Of a DNA stretch of 5,020 bases, positions 1 through 5,020 are shown piece after piece. The translations under genes and the position numbers were made by a program. Where the stretch lies: the NCBI GenBank assembly GCA_038200385.1, contig JBBPYA010000113.1:1-5020 (forward strand). Reading direction: 5' to 3'. Origin of the DNA: JBBPYA01 sp038200385. GTDB lineage: Bacteria > Actinomycetota > Actinomycetes > Mycobacteriales > Geodermatophilaceae. The notes under the pieces were generated by a model. The model made no database searches, was not told where the DNA came from, and saw only the letters and a program-made list of their open reading frames with translations. Numbering within the stretch: the stretch's first letter is position 1; each line of letters begins with the position of its first letter.

Positions 1-188
1 CTCGACACAACTTCACCGAACTACCCCGGATCCGCTCCGAACGCCCCGCCTTCGACCTGCACTACCCCGAACTCCGCGAACGCCTCCACACCGAAGCCCA
101 CGCCGGACGCCGCACCACCGCCTACGCCAGCGAAATCCTCGGCGGCACCGGGGCCCGCGAGGGCAACCACGATCCCGACTTCACCTAG
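1..188 (+). CDS. 3' end of an unrecognised gene (partial, start outside window)
   Basis: The reading frame with codons starting at position 3 runs open from the window edge to a TAG at 186-188 and gives about 61 C-terminal residues, ending GNHDPDFT. It is chosen over the other open frames because almost every third base is C or G in this frame and because its stop touches the next gene's ATG. The tail is hydrophilic and rich in Arg, His and Glu (for example YPELRERLHTEAHAGRR), with no membrane segment and no motif I can assign to a family. Codon use is unlike the next gene: Glu is GAA six times and GAG once, against 2 GAA and 18 GAG in the neighbour, and C-ending codons are favoured over G-ending ones. 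That could mean different ancestry or simply a gene-specific bias. The direct junction suggests co-transcription with the following enzyme gene. No function is proposed. Confidence 0.7.
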   Translation, partial: RHNFTELPRIRSERPAFDLHYPELRERLHTEAHAGRRTTAYASEILGGTGAREGNHDPDFT

Positions 189-1298
189 ATGACCGCTGCA
201 GGTCCGCCGGTACCCGTCGAGCGTCTCGACGTGGCGGCGTACACCATCCCGACCGACGCCCCGGAGTCCGACGGGACGATGTCCTGGGACTCCACCACCC
301 TGGTGCTCGTGCACGCCGTCGCCGGCGGACGCACCGGGCTGGGTTACACCTACTCCGGCCCGGCCGCCGCCGAGGTGATCGAGGGCACGCTGGCCGGGGT
401 GGTCTCCGGCCGCGACGCGCTGCGTCCCGCCGCGAGCTGGGCGGCGATGCAGCACGCCGTGCGCAACCTGGGCCTGCCCGGGCTCGTCGCGTGCGCGATC
501 TCCGCGGTCGACGTCGCGCTGTGGGACCTCTACGCCCGGCTGCAGGAGCTGCCCCTGAGCGTGGCGATCGGCGCCGTGCACGAGGCGGCACCGATCTACG
601 GCAGTGGCGGGTTCACCTCCTACGACGACGAGCAACTCGGCAGCCAGTTGGCCGGCTGGGTCGACGCCGGCATCCCGCGGGTCAAGATCAAGGTCGGCCG
701 CGACCCGCAGGCCGACCAGCACCGGCTCCGGGTCGCCCGCGACGCCATCGGCGAGCGGACCGAGCTGTACGTCGACGCCAACGGGGCCTACGGGCGCAAG
801 CAGGCCCTGCTGTGGGCGCACACGTTCGCCGAGCACGAGGTGCGCTGGCTCGAGGAGCCGGTCAGCTCCGACGATCTGGCGGGGCTGCGGCTGCTGCGCG
901 ACCAGTGCCCGGGCGGCCTGGACATCGCCGCCGGTGAGTACGGCTACCACCTGCCCTACTTCCAGCACATGCTCGACGCCGGGGCGGTGGACTGCCTGCA
1001 GGCCGACGTCACCCGCAGCCTCGGGATCTCCGGTGTGCTGCGCGTTGCCGCGCTCTGCGACGCCCGCAGCATGGACCTGTCCCTGCACTGCGCGCCCCAG
1101 ATCGCGGCGCAGGTCGGCACTGCCATCTGGCACCTGCGGCACGTGGAGTACTTCCACGACCATGTCCGGATCGAACGGCTGGCCTTCGATGGCGTTCTGG
1201 AACCAGAGGGCGGCGGGCTGCTGCGCCCGGACCGGACCAGGGCGGGGTCGGGACTGGAGGTCCGCACCCAGGATCTCGAGCCCTACCGGGTGCGCTGA
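189..1298 (+). CDS. Mandelate racemase/muconate lactonizing enzyme family protein (enolase superfamily)
   Basis: A complete 369-residue protein of normal length for the family. Residues 1 to about 130 form the capping domain and the rest a TIM barrel. Visible active-site residues match the mandelate racemase subgroup: a KxK motif at K166/K168, metal ligands D196 (VDANGAY), E222 (WLEEP) and E250 (AAGEYG), a D273-H300 pair (QADVTR, LSLHCAPQ) and E320, which is 20 residues after the His as in mandelate racemase. Such enzymes use Mg2+ to stabilise an enolate made by removing a proton next to a carboxylate. Members are racemases or sugar-acid dehydratases, and the substrate cannot be read from these motifs. 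The protein is cytosolic, with no signal peptide. ATG at 189 is the only plausible start because the conserved N-terminal strand begins near residue 10; it follows the previous stop with no gap and no clear Shine-Dalgarno, which suggests translational coupling. A catabolic sugar-acid dehydratase is my best guess. Confidence 0.92.
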   Translation: MTAAGPPVPVERLDVAAYTIPTDAPESDGTMSWDSTTLVLVHAVAGGRTGLGYTYSGPAAAEVIEGTLAGVVSGRDALRPAASWAAMQHAVRNLGLPGLVACAISAVDVALWDLYARLQELPLSVAIGAVHEAAPIYGSGGFTSYDDEQLGSQLAGWVDAGIPRVKIKVGRDPQADQHRLRVARDAIGERTELYVDANGAYGRKQALLWAHTFAEHEVRWLEEPVSSDDLAGLRLLRDQCPGGLDIAAGEYGYHLPYFQHMLDAGAVDCLQADVTRSLGISGVLRVAALCDARSMDLSLHCAPQIAAQVGTAIWHLRHVEYFHDHVRIERLAFDGVLEPEGGGLLRPDRTRAGSGLEVRTQDLEPYRVR

Positions 1299-1319
1299 GC
1301 GGTATTTCCGTCGACCGCT
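1298..1319 (+). terminator. Weak hairpin just after the enolase-family gene
   Basis: AGCGGT (1298-1303) and ACCGCT (1314-1319) are perfect reverse complements separated by 10 bases, starting at the last base of the TGA stop. The stem is only 6 bp and no T run follows, so it may be a weak terminator, an mRNA-stabilising hairpin or chance. The gap to the next gene is only 47 bases and shows no convincing promoter, so read-through into the next gene is quite possible. Confidence 0.2.
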
Positions 1320-1345
1320 GAGCGTGCGTTCGGGACAGTGGTCCG

Positions 1346-2191
1346 ATGCCGTGGCAGTTCACCAGGGACGTCGAGGAGTTCGCCGCGCGCGCCGGCGAAC
1401 TCCTCGCCGCGCAGCCGGTCGCGAACACCGTCGCGCTGGGCGCGCTCGGCAGTCTGCGCGCCGGGCGGCGCTGGTCCGCGGACCCGATGCTCTTCGGCTG
1501 GTACGACGACGGGCCGGCGGTCACGGCGGCGGTGCTGCGCACCCCGCCGTACGAATTGCATCTCGTGTCGGTGACGGAGACAGCGACGCCGGCGCTCGTC
1601 CGGGCGCTGCGACAGCATGGGGTGCAGTTGCCGGGCGTCACGGGCGAGGCCGCCGCCGTCGAGAGCTTCGCTGCGAACTGGAGCGAGCAGACCGGTCAGC
1701 GGCCCTACACCCGGATGCTGCAGCGGTTGTACCTGCTGGACCGGCTGCGCCCGCCCGACCCGGTCCCGCCTGGTCGGGCCCGGGCGGCCACGGCGTCAGA
1801 CGTCGATCTCCTGGCGCGCTGGGTCGAGGCGTTCCAGCAGGAGGTCGGCACGCACCGGGTGGACGCCACCGAGGTGGTGACCATGCGCGTCGCCGCCGGC
1901 CTGCTGTGGGTCTGGCAGGACGCGGGCGGTCGGATCGTCTCGCTGGCCGGCAGGAATCCGGCCGCGGCCGGCGTGGCGCGGATTGGGCCGGTGTACACCG
2001 ACCCGGAGCAGCGGCGGCACGGCTACGGTGCTGCGGTCACCGCGGCCTGCGCCTCGGCTGCGTTGCAACAGGACGCCGGCCAGGTCGTCCTGTTCACCGA
2101 TCTGGCCAACCCGACGTCCAACGCGATCTACCGGCAGATCGGTTTTCGACCGCTGCACGACACCACCGTGGTGGGCTTCGAACCGGTGTGA
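1346..2191 (+). CDS. GNAT-family N-acetyltransferase with extra N-terminal half
   Basis: A 281-residue protein. The C-terminal half (about 145-281) is a GNAT fold: the acetyl-CoA pyrophosphate loop is R223-x-x-G226-x-G228 in PEQRRHGYGAA, preceded by the beta-4 strand IGPVYTDP (213-220). The later VVLFTDLANPTSNAIYRQIGF (247-267) carries the conserved NP..N..Y..iGF signature with Y262 as a candidate general acid. Family knowledge says it moves an acetyl group from acetyl-CoA to an amine; the acceptor (small molecule, antibiotic or protein) is unknown. Residues 1 to about 140 lack the CoA loop and may be a degenerate second GNAT-like domain or a substrate-recognition domain, which fits a length well above the usual 150-180. 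No signal peptide or membrane segment is seen. ATG at 1346 is the only nearby in-frame start; its ribosome site is poor. It lies 47 bases after the enolase-family gene and may share its transcript. Confidence 0.88.
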   Translation: MPWQFTRDVEEFAARAGELLAAQPVANTVALGALGSLRAGRRWSADPMLFGWYDDGPAVTAAVLRTPPYELHLVSVTETATPALVRALRQHGVQLPGVTGEAAAVESFAANWSEQTGQRPYTRMLQRLYLLDRLRPPDPVPPGRARAATASDVDLLARWVEAFQQEVGTHRVDATEVVTMRVAAGLLWVWQDAGGRIVSLAGRNPAAAGVARIGPVYTDPEQRRHGYGAAVTAACASAALQQDAGQVVLFTDLANPTSNAIYRQIGFRPLHDTTVVGFEPV

Positions 2192-2233
2192 GCCACCCGA
2201 GCGTCGACGGGCTGGACAGCGTACAAAGCAGTA

Positions 2234-2455
2234 GTGACCCGAGATGCCGCCGAGCAGCGTGAATCCGACGTCGACGACGACAACGCGCTGGCGCAGAGCC
2301 GCGCCACCGGCGGCGACCCGAGCAGCGACGAAGGCGACGCGGCTGCGACGACCGGGACCGGTGTCAACGGGGACTTCGTCGGCCGCACGGCCGGCCAGGA
2401 CGAGGGCTACGCCGGCGAGACAGGCGCGGAGGCCCGCGCCAACCCGCCCCAGTAG
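2234..2455 (+). CDS. Small acidic, probably disordered hypothetical protein
   Basis: A 73-residue frame from GTG 2234 to TAG 2453-2455. The product has 16 Asp/Glu (including a DVDDD run at 12-16), only five Arg, no Lys, Cys or Trp, and many Ala, Gly, Thr and Ser, so it is strongly acidic and most likely disordered and soluble. The most structured-looking stretch is GVNGDFVGRTAGQDEGY (43-59). Third positions in this frame are nearly all G or C, which supports real coding, and it fills the space between two other genes. There is no other in-frame start between the previous stop (2189-2191) and GTG 2234, and no clear Shine-Dalgarno, so the start is uncertain. It lies 42 bases after the acetyltransferase gene. 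I cannot assign a function; small acidic proteins of this kind are common unannotated genes in actinobacteria. Confidence 0.68.
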   Translation: MTRDAAEQRESDVDDDNALAQSRATGGDPSSDEGDAAATTGTGVNGDFVGRTAGQDEGYAGETGAEARANPPQ

Positions 2456-2485
2456 GGGGCCGACGCCAGTGGGGGCCGGCCCCCA
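2455..2485 (+). terminator. G/C-rich hairpin, possible terminator of the left gene group
   Basis: TGGGGGCC immediately followed by GGCCCCCA (2470-2485) is a perfect 16-base palindrome. A second copy of GGGGGCC at 2455-2461 can pair instead with GGCCCCC at 2478-2484, giving a 7-bp G-C stem with a 16-base loop that begins at the stop codon of the acidic-protein gene. Actinobacterial terminators often lack a T tract, as here (AAGGCT follows). The position at the end of a same-strand gene group and before a separately regulated operon supports a terminator, but no transcript data back it. Confidence 0.45.
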
Positions 2486-2531
2486 AGGCTCACGCTGACG
2501 AGCTGTCCGTTGCCGCAGCTGGTGGCCCGGG

Positions 2532-2547
2532 GCCGTCAGCTGACGGC
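2532..2547. repeat. 16-base perfect palindrome
   Basis: GCCGTCAG followed by CTGACGGC reads the same on both strands with no spacer, centred between 2539 and 2540. It lies about 100 bases upstream of the copper operator in DNA with no supported gene. The shape suits a dimeric DNA-binding protein; with no loop it is less suited to an RNA hairpin. It does not resemble the CsoR site. Chance occurrence in GC-rich DNA is possible. Confidence 0.5.
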
Positions 2548-2650
2548 GACAACGCCGAGCGGCGGCAAGCTGGTGCTGCTGGGCGCGACCTGTACGCGCT
2601 GCCCTGCTGATGTGGGCGAGCCCGGAACCCGTCGCCGGCCGACCGCCTGC

Positions 2651-2667
2651 ATACGGTGGGGGGGTAT
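2651..2667. promoter_or_regulatory. Probable CsoR operator
   Basis: The 17 bases ATACGGTGGGGGGGTAT have ATAC and GTAT ends as an inverted repeat with a G-rich centre. On the minus strand this reads ATACCCCC...GTAT, which matches the length, the C/G tract and both ends of the CsoR copZA operator of Bacillus subtilis as I remember it. The right half (GGGGGTAT) is a strong half-site; in the left half the expected CCC is replaced by GGT, so the site is asymmetric. It ends 35 bases before the csoR start and directly upstream of the operon, where a Cu(I)-sensitive autoregulatory site is expected. Confidence 0.72.
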
Positions 2668-2670
2668 GGT
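2665..2670 (+). promoter_or_regulatory. Candidate -10 element of the csoR-copZ-copA promoter
   Basis: TATGGT fits the TANNNT pattern of actinobacterial housekeeping promoters and overlaps the right end of the probable CsoR operator, so bound CsoR would block RNA polymerase. No good -35 hexamer is seen at 16-18 bases upstream (the area reads ACCGCC), and TATCCA at 2672-2677 is an alternative. The call rests mainly on position. Confidence 0.35.
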
Positions 2671-2690
2671 GTATCCATCACCCACTGCCC

Positions 2691-2696
2691 GGAGGG
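2691..2696 (+). promoter_or_regulatory. Ribosome binding site that fixes the csoR start
   Basis: GGAGGG lies six bases before the GTG at 2703. It selects this GTG over the in-frame ATG at 2610, which has no comparable site and lies upstream of the operator and candidate -10. Confidence 0.8.
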
Positions 2697-2702
2697 ACCG
2701 CT

Positions 2703-3002
2703 GTGACGGAGCAAGGCGGCTCGTACGGATACCTGGACCACAAGGACGACTACCTGCGGCGGCTGCGCCGGATCGAGGGCCAGGCTCGCGGCCTGCAGCG
2801 GATGGTCGAGCAGGAGCAGTACTGCATCGACATCCTCACCCAGGTCTCGGCGATGACCAAAGCCCTGCAGTCGGTGGCATTGGGCCTGCTCGACGAACAC
2901 CTGAGCCACTGCGTCGTCCAGGCCGCCGCGGCCGGCGGCCCCGAGGCCGACGCGAAGGTCAAGGAAGCCTCGGCGGCGATCGGCCGTCTGGTCCGCTCCT
3001 GA
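2703..3002 (+). CDS. csoR: Copper-sensing transcriptional repressor CsoR
   Basis: A 99-residue all-helical protein of the CsoR/RcnR (DUF156) family. The DNA-contact region near the N-terminus is typical (YLRRLRRIEGQARGLQRM, 17-34). The Cu(I) ligands are C41 (in EQYCIDIL), H66 and C70 (DEHLSHC), with spacing of 25 and 4 as in Mycobacterium tuberculosis CsoR (C36, H61, C65); Y40 corresponds to its second-shell tyrosine. The Cys-His-Cys set separates it from nickel-sensing RcnR and from persulfide-sensing CstR, which lacks the His. Apo-CsoR tetramers bind GC-rich operators, and Cu(I) binding releases DNA. GTG at 2703 is chosen because GGAGGG sits six bases upstream and the protein then has the normal length. 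An in-frame extension to ATG 2610 would run through the operator and add a poorly conserved-looking leader. It is the first gene of the copper operon, 58 bases before copZ, and is probably autoregulated. Confidence 0.95.
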   Translation: MTEQGGSYGYLDHKDDYLRRLRRIEGQARGLQRMVEQEQYCIDILTQVSAMTKALQSVALGLLDEHLSHCVVQAAAAGGPEADAKVKEASAAIGRLVRS

Positions 3003-3049
3003 CCGCGGGCAAGAACCGGCACATCCGGCTCACGAGGCCGGCCGACGAA

Positions 3050-3056
3050 AGGAGGG
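3050..3056 (+). promoter_or_regulatory. Strong ribosome binding site of copZ
   Basis: AGGAGGG ends four bases before the copZ ATG at 3061. It supports that start over the in-frame ATG at 3076 and predicts efficient translation of the chaperone compared with the other genes of the operon. Confidence 0.75.
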
Positions 3057-3060
3057 CCGC

Positions 3061-3279
3061 ATGAGTAGCACTGAGATGACCACGACGTACACCGTGACCG
3101 GCATGACCTGCGGGCACTGCGTGGACGCCGTCACCGAGGAGGTCGGCCAGGTGGCTGGAGTCACCTCCGTCGACGTCGACCTCGAGACCGGGCGCGTTGT
3201 CGTCGGCAGCGAGGACACCCTGGACGACAGCGCCGTTCGTGCCGCCGTCGAAGAGGCCGGCTACGAGCTGGCCGGCTGA
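3061..3279 (+). CDS. copZ: Copper chaperone CopZ (heavy-metal-associated domain protein)
   Basis: A 72-residue protein that is a single HMA domain with a ferredoxin-like fold. The metal site is the GMTCGHC motif (14-20), with C17 and C20 as the Cu(I) thiol ligands; the His between them is common in bacterial CopZ proteins. The domain ends with AAVEEAGYELAG, where the Tyr sits at the usual position near the metal site. In the cytosol such proteins bind Cu(I), pass it to the CopA ATPase and to CsoR, and keep free copper low. The length of about 70 residues is normal. ATG at 3061 has an AGGAGGG site four bases upstream. The gene lies between the copper sensor and the copper pump with gaps of 58 and 34 bases and no visible internal promoter, so it should be part of the same copper-induced transcript. 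Confidence 0.94.
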   Translation: MSSTEMTTTYTVTGMTCGHCVDAVTEEVGQVAGVTSVDVDLETGRVVVGSEDTLDDSAVRAAVEEAGYELAG

Positions 3280-3302
3280 TCCACCCACCGTCCGACACCC
3301 GG

Positions 3303-3307
3303 GGAGG
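3303..3307 (+). promoter_or_regulatory. Ribosome binding site of copA
   Basis: GGAGG, within GGGGAGGT, lies six bases before ATG 3314 and fixes the copA start ahead of the metal-binding domain. Confidence 0.75.
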
Positions 3308-3313
3308 TCCCGC

Positions 3314-5020
3314 ATGACGAGCCCGTCCGCGCCCAGCCGCGCGAACACAGACACCAGCACCCGCGCCGGCAGCGAGCTGGAACTCGCGATCGAGGGAATG
3401 ACGTGTGCCTCGTGCGCGGCCCGCATCGAGAAGCGGTTGAACAAGCTCGACGGCGTGAGCGCCACCGTGAACTACGCCACCGAAAAGGCGAAGGTCACCT
3501 TCGCCGACTCGGTGTTGCCGGACGACCTCGTCGCAGCGGTGGAAAAGGCCGGCTATGCCGCCCGCCTGCCGGAGCCGCCCGCCGCTGCAGGCGACCCGGC
3601 CGCCGGTGACGCCGGCAGCACCGAGGACGAGCCGGTACGCCGGCTGCGGGAGCGGCTGATCGTCTGCACCGTGCTGAGCCTGCCGGTGATCGTGCTGGCG
3701 ATGGTCCCGTCGTTCCAGTTCACCTACTGGCAGTGGCTGTCGCTGACTCTGGCCGCGCCGGTCGTGGTCTGGGGGGCGCTGCCGTTTCACCGGGCGGCCT
3801 GGACGAACCTGAAGCACGGAACGTCCACGATGGACACCCTGATCTCGATCGGCACGCTGGCCGCGCTCGGCTGGTCGGTGTACGCGCTGTTCTTCGGCAC
3901 GGCCGGTGTCCCGGGGATGCGCCACCCGTTCGAATTCACGATTGCCCGGATGGACGGCAGTGCCAACATCTACTTCGAGGCGGCCGCGGGCGTCACGACG
4001 TTCCTGCTCGCCGGGCGCTACTTCGAGGCGCGGTCCAAGCGGAGCGCCGGTGCGGCCCTGCGCGCGCTGCTCGAACTCGGCGCGAAGGAGGTCTCGGTAC
4101 TCCGGGACGGCACCGAACGCCGGATCGCGGTGAGCGAGCTCGTCGTCGGTGACGAGTTCGTGGTGCGCCCCGGGGAGAAGCTGGCCACCGACGGGGTCGT
4201 GACGGAGGGGTCCTCCGCGGTGGACGCCTCCATGCTCACCGGGGAGTCCGTCCCGGTCGAGGTGCGCCCCGGCGACGACGTGGTCGGCGCCACGGTCAAT
4301 GCCGGCGGCCGGATCGTGGTGCGGGCCACCAGGATCGGTGCGGACACCCAGCTAGCGCAGCTGGCCCGGCTGGTCGAGGACGCGCAGAACGGCAAGGCGC
4401 AGGTGCAGCGGCTCGCCGACCGGGTCTCCGGGGTGTTCGTCCCCGCTGTCATCGTGCTGGCGCTGGGGACGCTGGCGGTCTGGATCCTCATCGGCGGCGG
4501 GCTGACCGCAGCGTTCACCGCCGCGGTGGCCGTGCTCATCATCGCCTGCCCGTGCGCGCTCGGGCTGGCCACGCCGACCGCGCTCATGGTGGGGACCGGG
4601 CGCGGCGCGCAATTGGGCATCATCATCAAGGGCCCGGAGGTGCTCGAGGCCACCCGCGCCGTGGACACCGTCGTCCTGGACAAGACCGGGACGGTGACCA
4701 CCGGCCGGATGTCTCTCGTGGACGTGGTTCCTGCCGAGGGTGAGGACCAGGCCGTCGTACGGCGGCTGGCCGGCGCCCTCGAGTCCGCCTCCGAGCACCC
4801 GATTGCGCGCGCGGTGGCCACCGGTGCGACCGAGGCCGAGGGCGGGTCGGGGTTGCCCGCGGTGAGTGACTTCGCCAACATCGAGGGTCTCGGCGTGCAG
4901 GGCACCGTCGACGGGCACGCGGTGCTCGTCGGACGCAGCCGGCTGCTCGCCGAGCGAGGTCAACCGTTGCCGGAGGCCCTGGAGCGGGCCCGGCACGAGG
5001 CCGAGGCCGACGGCCGGACC
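3314..5020 (+). CDS. copA: Cu(I)-exporting P1B-type ATPase CopA (3' end beyond window)
   Basis: The frame is open for 569 codons to the window edge; about 730-780 residues is usual. In order: a short disordered leader (1-20), one HMA domain (about 22-85) with GMTCASC (C31, C34), an Ala/Gly/Asp-rich linker, four hydrophobic segments (about 114-132, 139-158, 172-194, 218-237), and the actuator domain with TGES (309-312). A membrane pair follows (about 374-396 and 400-420) with the CPC ion-path motif at 412-414, then phosphorylation motif DKTGT with D456. The nucleotide domain shows E490, SEHP (493-496) and G525-x-G527. ATP hydrolysis through phospho-D456 drives Cu(I) out of the cytoplasm. CPC, the Cys-type HMA and the csoR-copZ context point to Cu(I). 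The GDGxND hinge and the last two membrane helices, whose YN and MxxSS residues would confirm P1B-1, lie outside the window. GGAGG sits six bases before ATG 3314, and copZ ends 34 bases upstream. Confidence 0.95.
   Translation, partial: MTSPSAPSRANTDTSTRAGSELELAIEGMTCASCAARIEKRLNKLDGVSATVNYATEKAKVTFADSVLPDDLVAAVEKAGYAARLPEPPAAAGDPAAGDAGSTEDEPVRRLRERLIVCTVLSLPVIVLAMVPSFQFTYWQWLSLTLAAPVVVWGALPFHRAAWTNLKHGTSTMDTLISIGTLAALGWSVYALFFGTAGVPGMRHPFEFTIARMDGSANIYFEAAAGVTTFLLAGRYFEARSKRSAGAALRALLELGAKEVSVLRDGTERRIAVSELVVGDEFVVRPGEKLATDGVVTEGSSAVDASMLTGESVPVEVRPGDDVVGATVNAGGRIVVRATRIGADTQLAQLARLVEDAQNGKAQVQRLADRVSGVFVPAVIVLALGTLAVWILIGGGLTAAFTAAVAVLIIACPCALGLATPTALMVGTGRGAQLGIIIKGPEVLEATRAVDTVVLDKTGTVTTGRMSLVDVVPAEGEDQAVVRRLAGALESASEHPIARAVATGATEAEGGSGLPAVSDFANIEGLGVQGTVDGHAVLVGRSRLLAERGQPLPEALERARHEAEADGRT

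Larger units (their letters stand above)
2456..2702. other. Intergenic regulatory region between the left gene group and the copper operon
   Basis: This 247-base gap is the largest without a convincing gene. It contains the G/C-rich palindrome at 2470-2485, a second perfect palindrome at 2532-2547, and near its right end the probable CsoR operator and csoR ribosome site. Between about 2550 and 2640 I see nothing I can name. A TTG-initiated frame crosses it from 2510 but continues out of frame deep into csoR and has no ribosome site, so I treat it as non-coding. Confidence 0.6.

Noticed and set aside
21..1163. Minus-strand open frame of 380 codons opposite the enolase-family gene
   Set aside because: It is a reverse-strand shadow produced by high GC content. 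The + strand gene has all family motifs, while this translation is low-complexity Val/Gly/Ala/Arg-rich with no recognisable domain.
604..2262. + strand open frame of 552 codons across the enolase-family and GNAT genes
   Set aside because: It overlaps two well-supported genes in another frame. Its product is Arg/Ser/Ala/Pro-rich with no motif, and its third positions lack the expected bias.
2610..2702. N-terminal extension of CsoR from ATG 2610
   Set aside because: It would place the operator and candidate -10 inside the coding region and give a 130-residue protein. GTG 2703 with GGAGGG six bases upstream gives the normal family length.
3003..3060. Possible terminator or hairpin between csoR and copZ
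   Set aside because: Only short self-complementary GGCCGGCC and scattered CCGG were found, with no clear stem-loop. The genes are expected to be co-transcribed.
2510..3064. TTG-initiated + strand frame of 184 codons in the gap before csoR, with a CTRC motif
   Set aside because: It has no ribosome site, crosses the operator and runs out of frame through csoR. The Cys pair alone is not evidence of a metal-binding leader peptide.
4018..4905. Minus-strand open frame of 295 codons opposite copA
   Set aside because: The + strand encodes the P1B ATPase with TGES, CPC, DKTGT and SEHP motifs. The reverse frame is Ser/Thr/Ala-rich antisense shadow.
2456..5020. Copper region as a previously undescribed system
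   Set aside because: csoR-copZ-copA with a CsoR operator is the standard actinobacterial copper-export operon. All three proteins have the expected lengths (as far as visible) and key residues.

Overview
The window is very GC-rich DNA in which C or G dominates third codon positions. Genes start with ATG or GTG, and several have strong GGAGG-type ribosome binding sites. Gene content and codon use point to a high-GC actinobacterium (Actinomycetota); this is an inference and no finer placement can be defended. All supported genes are on the + strand. No tRNA, rRNA, CRISPR array, insertion sequence or phage gene was seen.

Left part (1-2455), metabolic and accessory genes. The window opens inside the 3' end of an unrecognised gene (to 188) whose codon use differs from its neighbours. 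Its TAG stop is followed directly by the ATG of a complete enolase-superfamily enzyme of the mandelate racemase type (189-1298), which has all the expected metal ligands and catalytic residues. After 47 bases comes a GNAT-type acetyltransferase with an extra N-terminal half (1346-2191), then a 73-residue very acidic, probably disordered protein (2234-2455). Nothing in the sequence ties these genes into one pathway.

Middle (2456-2702), a 247-base gap. It holds a G/C-rich hairpin-like palindrome that may end the left transcripts, an unexplained 16-base perfect palindrome, and a probable CsoR operator overlapping a possible -10 element just ahead of csoR.

Right part (2703-5020), a copper-resistance operon: csoR (Cu(I)-sensing repressor), copZ (small copper chaperone) and copA (P1B-type Cu(I) export ATPase, cut off by the window end after 569 residues). 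The expected working, from knowledge of these families, is that CsoR shuts off the promoter when copper is scarce. Cu(I) binding to its Cys-His-Cys site releases it from DNA, CopZ buffers and carries Cu(I), and CopA pumps it out of the cytoplasm. This layout is well known. The open questions are the two palindromes, the asymmetric operator, the acidic small protein and the compositional break at the left edge. I found no convincing new multi-gene system.
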